Shown: piece by piece, positions 1 through 5,707 of the stretch
Position numbering within the stretch: position 1 is the first letter of the stretch
How the letters are laid out: every line of letters starts with the position of its first letter
Translations under genes and position numbers: made by a program
Origin: Verrucomicrobiota bacterium
Lineage (GTDB): Bacteria; Verrucomicrobiota; Verrucomicrobiia; Limisphaerales; UBA9464
Length of the DNA stretch: 5,792 nucleotides
Direction: 5' to 3'
Assembly (NCBI GenBank): GCA_025354845.1
Contig: JANXMD010000417.1
Location: 1 to 5,792 of the forward strand
Notes under the pieces: generated by a model
The model's input: the letters and a program-made list of their open reading frames with translations, nothing else
The model's database searches: none
What the model was told of the DNA's origin: nothing

Positions 1-531
1 GTTTGGACCGCCGCCGGGCTGATCACGTACTATGTTTTGGTGTTCATGCGAGTCGAATCGCGCCAAGTCTGCATCGCCGGTATGACCCCCTCCCCCGACC
101 AGCCATGGATGAAAAAAATGGCCAGGAACATGACCTTGGCAGACACCGGCTTTGTTCCTGGTTGCAAATACCGGCTCCACGATCGCGACCCAAAGTTTTG
201 TTCCGCCTTCGATGCGATCCTCGAAGCCGTCGGCATCCAAGCAATCAAATTGCCACCCCGCAGTCCCAACTTGAACGCTTATTGCGAACGCTGGATCCGG
301 TCCGTAAAGATCGAGCTCCTGTCGAAGATGATCCTTTTCGGAGAACGTTCCCTCCGCCACTGCCTAGAAAACTACGTGGCTCACTTTCATGCAGAGCGGA
401 ACCACCAAGGTAAGGACAACGTGATCCTCTTTCCCGAGCCTGAAGACCACCTCGGCGAGTCCACCAGCCCAATACAAACTCGCGAACGCCTCGGCGGCCT
501 CCTAAAGTTCTATTATCGAGAGGCCGCATGA
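1..531 (+). CDS. DDE integrase/transposase (rve core), 5'-truncated by window edge
   Basis: The frame is open from base 1 to the TGA at 529-531, giving 176 residues of an rve-type (RNase H fold) integrase core like those of IS481/IS3-type insertion sequences. Counting from base 1, an HDRDPKF block carries D61 and a YCERW block carries E96. The D-to-E step is 35 residues, the classical DX34E spacing. The PPRSPNLNAYCERWIRSVK stretch and the C-terminal YYREAA tail are typical of this transposase type. The first catalytic Asp and any N-terminal helix-turn-helix lie upstream of the window, so completeness cannot be judged. A TTG at 37 could be read as a start, but homology-like sequence (WTAAGLITYYVLVF) begins before it, so the true start is outside. 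It acts on the ends of its own element; no terminal inverted repeat could be identified here. The exact IS family is uncertain. Confidence 0.85.
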   Translation, partial: VWTAAGLITYYVLVFMRVESRQVCIAGMTPSPDQPWMKKMARNMTLADTGFVPGCKYRLHDRDPKFCSAFDAILEAVGIQAIKLPPRSPNLNAYCERWIRSVKIELLSKMILFGERSLRHCLENYVAHFHAERNHQGKDNVILFPEPEDHLGESTSPIQTRERLGGLLKFYYREAA

Positions 532-539
532 GTTTTTTT
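494..539 (+). terminator. Probable intrinsic terminator overlapping the integrase stop
   Basis: A perfect 8-bp inverted repeat (GCGGCCTC at 494-501, GAGGCCGC at 520-527) encloses an 18-nt loop. It is followed five bases later by seven T residues (533-539). The stop codon (529-531) sits between stem and T tract, so the hairpin is partly coding. The large loop and the gap before the T run make it weaker than a textbook terminator. Confidence 0.45.
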
Positions 540-615
540 GACCATACGGGGTGACGAGCCCCACGGCGACCAGGTTGCACCCTTCGCCCGTGCGGCCTGT
601 TCGGGACGCAGGGTG

Positions 616-632
616 AAAATCCCCACCGGGAT
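616..632 (-). terminator. Possible weak terminator of the glycosidase-esterase gene
   Basis: On the minus strand, 14 bases past the TAG at 646-648, ATCCC and GGGAT (628-632 and 619-623 in plus coordinates) pair around a four-base loop. The hairpin runs directly into TTTT. The stem is only 5 bp and the T run short, so this is suggestive only. The same bases overlap an FMN-aptamer-like motif on the plus strand. Confidence 0.25.
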
Positions 633-645
633 CGTCAGACGCCGA

Positions 646-3195
646 CTACTTCGCCTGCAACGGAGCCAACGGGGCCGCAGCCCTGAAGAAATCCGCATCC
701 AGCGCATCCGCCCAGAGGCGCGCAGCTTTCTTGGCGCCGGATTCGCTGAGGTGGACTTTGTCCGTTGTATCCTCCTGGGCCAGGGTGTCGTAGTCCGGGC
801 CTGGGAAGCAGCGGGGATGTTCTTTGATCACGCGATCCTGCACCCGGCGAATCTGGCCGAATCCATTGGGGGGCGACTGGCGGTTCACGACCACAGCCAA
901 GCCTGGAAAGCCGGCGTCTTTGCGGGCCTGGTCAATCCACGCCTTATAGTTCGCGATGATTTTCTCCTCGTCCTTCTCGGGCCAATCATTCTGGCCTTGG
1001 TCGGCGAGGATCGCGCGCAATCCCGTGATCGCACAATACTTTGTCAGCGCGTGTTCGAGGCGGATGTAGGGCATGCGGATGGAAGAATTCACGAAAGAGT
1101 GCTCGAACGGTTCGGCCCGCGAGGACTTGGCCCAATGCTCCAGACTCGTGCCGCCAAAGGCCGCGTTCAGCAACAGCACCGGCACACCTTGCGCCTTGGC
1201 GACGTGCTCCGCGAACGTGGCCCAGAAGTAGGTGCCTTTCCCCGAAGGAGCGGGCTGGACGTTGGAATCGAAGTGCCTTCCGGCCGCCTCCGGAAGAAAA
1301 CGCGAGGCTCCGGTAAAATTGTAGCGGCGCTGCGACTCCATATCGCCCATCGGAAGCGCGATGGTGTTGACGCGGTCGTCTTCCGCTCCTGGAAGATTGA
1401 TATCTCCGCCATGTGCGACGGAATGGCCGACGACCACGAAAACTTCGCCGACCCCGACCCGCTCGACCGTTGCGGTGGCAGAATTCCCATCGCCACGAGC
1501 GCGAACTTCCAGCGAATACCATCCAGCCGCGACTGTTACCTCGCCCCGGTAGCTGAAATCCGAATTCACTGTTCCGAGCGTGCTCCAATCTCCGGTCTTG
1601 CCCGTGACAAGGTTCAGGATTCGCGCTTCCACCGCTGCTCCTGGCCACGCGCAACCTCCCGCGATGGCCATCGACGCGTTCCCGGCTTGATCCCGCTGAA
1701 AAACCAGCCGGTTCGCGGGCGCGATGACGGACAGCGTCGTTTTCGCAGCCGCACATCCGGTCGGGCGCAGCCGCACCAGCGCGATGGCGGGGGCCTTCAA
1801 CGTCAGGCGCAGCATCGCGCTTTCGCCGGCGACCGATTCAGTCCGCGCGTTTGAAAAGTCCCTGGTGGCATCCACGTTGCGGATCTCCGCCGTCACACCG
1901 CCGGTCCATGCAAAACTTTTCCAATTCAAAACAATGTCCGAGCGCGGGTCGGCAAAGTTGCTCACCAGCATCGTCGCCTCTCGACCGTCCGCGCTGAGGC
2001 TGGCGGCAAAGGCCAGTTTTCCAGTGACGGCCCCGCGAATTTCCACGCGCCGGGGCGTTTCCACAAGACCCTGAAAGGCGCGCAGGGCCTGGTATGCCTT
2101 CAGCGGCACGCCCTGCTCGGTGAAGATACCGAATCCGCCCAACTCGCCGTGGAAGAAATTGCAGACATCCACCGGCGCGTCCTGCAACTCTACCAATGCG
2201 GCGGCAGCGAATGCGGCCCCCGGCGCGCCTGCCATCTCTTCGTAGTATCGCTGGCGGGGGGCGGGAGTTCCCGATTTGGTAATCGGTTTCCACGTGTTGC
2301 CGGGAAGAAAATTCCATTCGTTCAAGTGGCTCTCGGTTTCGGTGAAGCCTTTGGAATCCAAGAGTCGCCGGATGGCCCGGGAGCGCGCGGTCAGTTCAGC
2401 GGGGTCGGCCGTGTAACAATGCCAGGAAAAGAAATTGAGCGGCACATTGTCCTTACGGCACGCGCCCAAAAATTTGAGAGCAAAATCCGTGGGAACGAAC
2501 TCACCTTTCACAAAACTTCCGTTGGCTCCGAGTGCTGGACCGCCGACCTTCAAGGCCGGGAACTTCTTTTTGATGGCGAGAGCGACGATGCGATAGAGTC
2601 GCAGGTAGTCGTCGTCCGTCCCGCTCCACATGGCCGGGCGGTTCTCGGGTTCGTTCCAAATCTCCCAGTAGCGAATTTTGTGGTGAAATCCGTTCGCCCA
2701 TCCTTCGTTGTAATGCCGAATGATGCCGAGGCAGACCGCCGCCCATTTTTCCATGTCGGCGGGCGGATGGACATGCCGCTTCACACTTGTGTGCTCGATG
2801 CTCTCGCCAAGGCGGTAAATCGGTTCCGCGCCGGTCTTGCGCACCGCGGCGATGTATTCGTCAGTCAGCCGGAAATCATAGCTCTCCGGTAGGGCGGGAT
2901 CGGCGTTCGGGTTGGGGAAAACGGCGTGATGATCGACGACATACGGATTCGGCCAGCCGCAGTCGTGCAGGCGCGTGAACGGAATCCCCAGATCCTTTTG
3001 CTCCTGAATTACATCGAAGATTCCCCCCGGCGCCAGCGGCCCCTTGTTGATGCCGTGGAGCGGGCGAATGGCTCCGGTGTGAACCGAAAAGTCTGCCGTC
3101 AGAATAACATCATCGGCTTGAATCCGAGCCGACGTGAGGAGTACGGCGATGAGCCAGCGAGGCGACCGTGTGAAGATAAAGCGGAGCACACTCAT
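646..3195 (-). CDS. Secreted GH39-like glycosidase fused to SGNH/SASA-type carbohydrate esterase
   Basis: The product is 849 aa. Residues 1-27 form a signal peptide (basic FTRSPRW, then LIAVLL, with likely cleavage after RIQA), so the enzyme is exported. Residues ~30-380 look like a clan GH-A (beta/alpha)8 glycosidase closest to GH39: E182 in WNEPE would be the acid/base and E293 in HLNEW the nucleophile. Residues ~380-480 fit the beta-sandwich that often follows GH39-type barrels, and ~485-580 look like an Ig/FN3-like module. Residues ~583-835 form an SGNH esterase of the sialate O-acetylesterase/SASA type: VGEVFVVVGHS with S592, GGTSLEHW (G681-G682), QGQND (N736) and DKVHLSESG (D812, H815). 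The likely role is to cleave an acetylated plant or algal polysaccharide while removing acyl groups; the substrate is not readable from sequence. The ATG at 3195 is chosen because it places the signal peptide at the N-terminus. An upstream in-frame ATG at 3276 would add 27 residues before it. No clear Shine-Dalgarno precedes 3195. No frameshift or stop interrupts the frame. Confidence 0.87.
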   Translation of the reverse strand: MSVLRFIFTRSPRWLIAVLLTSARIQADDVILTADFSVHTGAIRPLHGINKGPLAPGGIFDVIQEQKDLGIPFTRLHDCGWPNPYVVDHHAVFPNPNADPALPESYDFRLTDEYIAAVRKTGAEPIYRLGESIEHTSVKRHVHPPADMEKWAAVCLGIIRHYNEGWANGFHHKIRYWEIWNEPENRPAMWSGTDDDYLRLYRIVALAIKKKFPALKVGGPALGANGSFVKGEFVPTDFALKFLGACRKDNVPLNFFSWHCYTADPAELTARSRAIRRLLDSKGFTETESHLNEWNFLPGNTWKPITKSGTPAPRQRYYEEMAGAPGAAFAAAALVELQDAPVDVCNFFHGELGGFGIFTEQGVPLKAYQALRAFQGLVETPRRVEIRGAVTGKLAFAASLSADGREATMLVSNFADPRSDIVLNWKSFAWTGGVTAEIRNVDATRDFSNARTESVAGESAMLRLTLKAPAIALVRLRPTGCAAAKTTLSVIAPANRLVFQRDQAGNASMAIAGGCAWPGAAVEARILNLVTGKTGDWSTLGTVNSDFSYRGEVTVAAGWYSLEVRARGDGNSATATVERVGVGEVFVVVGHSVAHGGDINLPGAEDDRVNTIALPMGDMESQRRYNFTGASRFLPEAAGRHFDSNVQPAPSGKGTYFWATFAEHVAKAQGVPVLLLNAAFGGTSLEHWAKSSRAEPFEHSFVNSSIRMPYIRLEHALTKYCAITGLRAILADQGQNDWPEKDEEKIIANYKAWIDQARKDAGFPGLAVVVNRQSPPNGFGQIRRVQDRVIKEHPRCFPGPDYDTLAQEDTTDKVHLSESGAKKAARLWADALDADFFRAAAPLAPLQAK

Positions 3196-3272
3196 TTTAT
3201 CGATATTTTCGTTGAACGTGCCCGCAACCGCAAGGAATCCGATTTTCCAACCGACCGGAGAATGCAGACAAA

Positions 3273-3707
3273 TCATTCGCTGGAATTATTTTTCATCTTT
3301 CTCGGTGGGACTGGGGCGACGGCTTTTGCCATGGTTTCGTTGGCGTTTCGGTAAAGCCCCCCTTCCCACCAGGTGTCGCTTGGCTTCCATCCCCGTTGCG
3401 TGGTCCAGACCTCCTGCACGGATTTCGCGCGATTGGCCATGGTGTAGAATGGAATCGCGACCGCCAGCGCACCTGACCCGCAGCCGACGTAGGTCAATCC
3501 GTTCCTCACGTTGTCAGCATCATCCAGTGAACCGAGCATTCGCACCATTTTGTAGGCGGTGCCGTCGAAGACCTTGAATACGCCGCCGTCCCCGTTCGCC
3601 ACGGCAATTTCATCGACGGATGTCAGACAAATCGCCTGTGAATTGGCCGCCCGATTCGCCGTGCTCCGCACCCGCGACTTTGAGCGGCAAGGGATTCCGC
3701 GCCACTA
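3273..3707 (-). pseudogene. Probable YVTN/YncE-like beta-propeller gene remnant
   Basis: A frame open from the stop at 3705-3707 down to the TGA at 3273-3275 (GTG possible at 3671, 132 aa) contains, at about 3459-3620, the segment VANGDGGVFKVFDGTAYK followed by DDADNVR and YVGCGSGALAV. These match the blade pattern of YVTN/NHL-type beta-propellers (ANGDGG..VFDG, DDADNVR, YVG.G.GALAV). Normal propeller proteins have around 300 residues or more and an export signal; here there is one recognisable blade, neither end is conserved, and the usual residues between DDADNVR and YVG are missing. The remaining ~60 C-terminal residues (containing RGWKPSDTWWEGGLYRNANETM) are unrecognised. Its TGA overlaps, as ATGA, an upstream in-frame ATG of the glycosidase gene. 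Its 5' side runs into the antitoxin pseudogene on the opposite strand. It could instead be a small unknown gene. Confidence 0.45.
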
Positions 3708-4214
3708 CCTCAAGGCGTTCGTCGCCGAAGGGCTCTGGGGATGGACAGGGCGCGGCCTCTACCGGTCAACGCATCGCCCACCAGACCCGCACCAATCCCT
3801 TTTGGAAGTCGCGCAGCAATCGCCTCAAAGCGTCGTCTAACTGCTCTCCGCGCTGCGCTTCCACGAACTGACCACGGAGACGCCGTTCGAGGTTTGGATT
3901 GCCTTGCCAAGGAACGTCTGGTCTCCCCAGGTGCCGTCGGTCCGGACAAGAATCGTCCGACTGTCGGGGAAGTCGTTCACCGAAGGAATCGAGGTGCACC
4001 CATCGGGGGAGTTCCGATGCTAGTGTTTTCAGCGGCGAGAACCGTGGCCGATTGTTTCAAGTTCCGGAATCAAATCGGCACCCAAGTCACCGTCGAAGCT
4101 CTGCGGGACGCGTGGCGCTCGCGCAAGCTGACCGCGGACGAACTGTGGCATCACGCGAAGGCGTGTCGCATGGCCAATGTGATCCGGCCCTATCTGGAAG
4201 CCGTCGTCGGATGA
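3640..4214 (+). pseudogene. Broken AbiEi-type antitoxin (type IV toxin-antitoxin), nonsense plus frameshift
   Basis: Joining two frames recovers an almost full AbiEi-family protein (~190 aa). From 3640 to 3837 it reads ELAARFAVLRTRDFERQGIP, then RHYLKAFVAEG and GRGLYR, the winged-helix antitoxin N-domain. A TAA at 3838-3840 interrupts the frame. After it the same frame resumes with LLSALRFHELTTETPFEVW and continues to about 3999 (FTEGIEVH). The reading then shifts frame near 3999-4002, best explained by loss of one base, and continues as IGGVPMLVFSAARTVADCFK, then EALRDAW, ELWHHAKACRMANVIRPYLEAV, to the TGA at 4212-4214. In intact loci AbiEi is a DNA-binding antitoxin that represses the operon and counteracts AbiEii. 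The first few residues and start codon are not recognisable: homology begins at 3640, where propeller-like sequence on the other strand ends. An ATG at 3620 is in the wrong frame. Two independent lesions argue for real decay rather than one sequencing error. Confidence 0.85.
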
Positions 4215-4234
4215 ACCCGTTCATGTTGAAATAG
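4211..4234 (+). pseudogene. Seven-codon stub at the expected AbiEii toxin start
   Basis: An ATG at 4211 overlaps the antitoxin TGA as ATGA, the arrangement commonly seen between AbiEi-type antitoxin and AbiEii nucleotidyltransferase genes. It reads MNPFMLK and stops at the TAG (4232-4234). No nucleotidyltransferase motifs follow in any frame before the Fic gene. I infer the residual start of a deleted toxin gene; the short frame could also arise by chance. Confidence 0.3.
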
Positions 4235-4280
4235 TGCCCGCTTTTGTTTCATTTGTTGCGAACATTGTGAAATAGAGAAA
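4227..4280 (+). promoter_or_regulatory. AT-rich upstream region of the Fic gene with repeated TGAAAT boxes
   Basis: The 78-nt spacer before the Fic gene is clearly more AT-rich than its flanks. TGAAATAG occurs twice in direct orientation (4227-4234 and 4268-4275). An inverted TTTCA (4247-4251) forms an interrupted palindrome with TGAAA at 4268-4272. This looks like an operator/promoter region. The C-terminal winged helix of the Fic protein is a candidate binder, but that is inference. GAGAAA at 4275-4280, 12 bases before the ATG, is the only, weak, ribosome-binding-site candidate. No convincing -35/-10 pair could be assigned. Confidence 0.35.
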
Positions 4281-4292
4281 TCTTAGCCGCGC

Positions 4293-5474
4293 ATGGCTCA
4301 AAAGACTGCCAAATCAAATCCGGCCAAAACCGCCGGGCGTTGGATCAAAACGCTTGAGGGCTATCGCGCCTTCCATCCCAACCCGTTGCCGCCAACCTTG
4401 GATTGGACTCCCGCACTAGCCGCAGCACTGGCGGACGCGTCAATGCTCGTCGGTCGACTGGCCGGAGAGGGCCGACGCCTGCCCAATCCCCATGTGCTGA
4501 TCCGCCCGTTCATCCGGCGCGAGGCCGTGTTGTCGAGCCGGATCGAAGGCACGCAAGCCACGCTGGGTGAACTACTGGCGGCCGAGGCCGGGGCATCGGT
4601 CGAGCGCAGCCCGGACGATTTGCGGGAGGTCGGAAACTATGTGAAGGCGCTGGAGCACGGATTGAAGCGATTGGAAACCTTGCCGTTGTCGCTGCGACTC
4701 GTGCGGGAGTTGCATGAGCGCCTGATGACCGGGGTGCGCGGGAATCATGCCACTCCCGGAGAATTCCGCCGGTCGCAAAACTGGATTGGCCGCCCCGGCG
4801 AAACGCTGGCGCAGGCCAAGTACGTGCCGCCACCACCGGATGTCTTGGGCGAACATCTGTCCGCATTGGAACGGTTTCTTCACGAGCGCATGCTACCGCC
4901 ACTGGTGCATGTGGCGTTGGCGCACTACCAGTTCGAGGCCATTCACCCGTTCCTTGACGGCAACGGTCGCGTGGGGCGGTTGCTGATCACGCTTCAGCTT
5001 TGCCAAAGGAACATCCTTCCCGCCCCGTTGCTTTATCTCTCGGCGTTTTTTGAGGCGACCCGAGCTGATTACTACGCAGGCTTGCGCGGTGTTTCCGAAA
5101 ACGGCGATTGGGAAGGCTGGGTGCAATACTTCCTGAACGGAGTCGCGCGGCAGTCGGAGGATGCGTTGAGCCGGGCGGAGCGGCTCAATCAGTTGCTCGC
5201 GGATTGGCGCGGCCAGCTTTCCGGACAGGCGGGCACCAAGGTGGCCCTTAAACTTTTGGACCTGATTGCCACCAATCCCTTCATCACACCACGCGGGGCC
5301 GAGGAAAAACTAGGCCTGGCCTACAACACCGTGATGCGGGCCATCGGACAGTTGGAGAAGATGAAAGTGCTCCGGGAGATCAGTGAAGCGAAGAGAGATC
5401 GAGTCTATTGTGCGAAGGTGATTCTCGACATTTTGGAGGAGCCCGCACGCCTGACCCCCGCCGAAACCCTTTGA
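4293..5474 (+). CDS. Fic-domain protein adenylyltransferase with N-terminal inhibitory motif and C-terminal winged helix
   Basis: The product is 393 aa, a normal length for chromosomal Fic/DOC proteins with an N-terminal Fic_N module. Fic enzymes transfer AMP (sometimes another nucleotide moiety) from a nucleotide to a hydroxyl residue of a target protein. The catalytic motif HPFLDGNGRVGR is complete at residues 218-229: H218 is the general base, D222 coordinates Mg, and N224, R226 and R229 bind phosphate. SSRIEGT at 81-87 matches the inhibitory (S/T)xxxE(G/N) helix, with E85 expected to block productive ATP binding. This is the class II arrangement, where the antitoxin function is built into the same chain. 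Residues ~312-375 (KLLDLIATNPFITPRGAEEKLGL, then NTVMRAIGQLEKMKVL) form a winged helix-turn-helix, suggesting DNA binding or autoregulation. The ATG at 4293 gives the usual basic, Lys-rich N-terminus before AGRW. The gene is alone, without a separate small antitoxin, and follows the broken AbiEi gene on the same strand. It shows no lesion. Its target is unknown. Confidence 0.96.
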   Translation: MAQKTAKSNPAKTAGRWIKTLEGYRAFHPNPLPPTLDWTPALAAALADASMLVGRLAGEGRRLPNPHVLIRPFIRREAVLSSRIEGTQATLGELLAAEAGASVERSPDDLREVGNYVKALEHGLKRLETLPLSLRLVRELHERLMTGVRGNHATPGEFRRSQNWIGRPGETLAQAKYVPPPPDVLGEHLSALERFLHERMLPPLVHVALAHYQFEAIHPFLDGNGRVGRLLITLQLCQRNILPAPLLYLSAFFEATRADYYAGLRGVSENGDWEGWVQYFLNGVARQSEDALSRAERLNQLLADWRGQLSGQAGTKVALKLLDLIATNPFITPRGAEEKLGLAYNTVMRAIGQLEKMKVLREISEAKRDRVYCAKVILDILEEPARLTPAETL

Positions 5475-5522
5475 CGACATGATCCACTTCACCGATTTGC
5501 GGCCCGAGCAACTCCCATCGGT

Positions 5523-5618
5523 ATGGTTTTCAAGGCCGAAACCTTCAACGGAAACTTCAACGAAATCTTCAACAACCGACGGTGGCAGGACATTGAGCGG
5601 ACATTGGGCGTGCAGTAA
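5523..5618 (+). pseudogene. Possible C-terminal coding remnant with TTCAAC repeats
   Basis: In frame 3 a 31-residue stretch from ATG 5523 to TAA 5616-5618 reads MVFKAETFNGNFNEIFNNRR, then WQDIERTLGVQ. It looks like a genuine protein C-terminus: it is amphipathic and well balanced in composition. Frame 3 is open back to 5475, directly after the Fic stop. TTCAAC occurs three times at a 12-base period (about 5547-5576), encoding the FN pairs. The family is not recognised. It may be the tail of a gene whose body was lost, or chance. Confidence 0.25.
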
Positions 5619-5625
5619 TCGGACG

Positions 5626-5706
5626 GTGTCAGAACCCCCTTGAACATTGGCGAAAACCCATCAAGTATCTCCTTGAAACTTAGGGTGTTTCGGTTGGGGT
5701 TGACAC
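5626..5706. repeat. 81-nt nested foldback (imperfect inverted repeat), REP/MITE-like
   Basis: The outer arms are GTGTCA-GA-ACCCC (5626-5638) and GGGGTTGACAC (5696-5706), identical as reverse complements apart from a two-base bulge. Inside them lie CGAAAACCC (5651-5659) against GGGTGTTTCG (5683-5692), and innermost TCAAG (5661-5665) against CTTGA (5672-5676) around a six-base loop. All three stems are co-axial, so either strand could fold into a long imperfect hairpin. There is no T tract, so it is not a normal terminator. A REP- or MITE-type element or a pair of IS ends is most likely. Confidence 0.5.
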
Positions 5707-5707
5707 G

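Noticed and set aside
538..1854. Long plus-strand open frame (438 codons) opposite the glycosidase gene
   Set aside because: Its translation is Arg/Gly-rich with no domain pattern. The opposite strand encodes the complete catalytic motifs, so this is a GC-driven shadow frame.
2149..2892. Plus-strand open frame of 247 codons
   Set aside because: It is antisense to the glycosidase barrel, with no recognisable motif and no ribosome-binding site.
3620..3871. Plus-strand frame starting ATG at 3620 as the antitoxin start
   Set aside because: It runs in a different frame from the AbiEi-like sequence and its product has no family resemblance. It could only serve as a start with an additional frameshift.
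5700..5705. TTGACA, a perfect -35 hexamer
   Set aside because: No -10 element lies at the right distance, and the hexamer is part of the right arm of the inverted repeat.
5626..5706. Integron attC site
   Set aside because: The arms do not carry the RYYYAAC/GTTRRRY core sites, and no integron integrase or cassette structure is seen.
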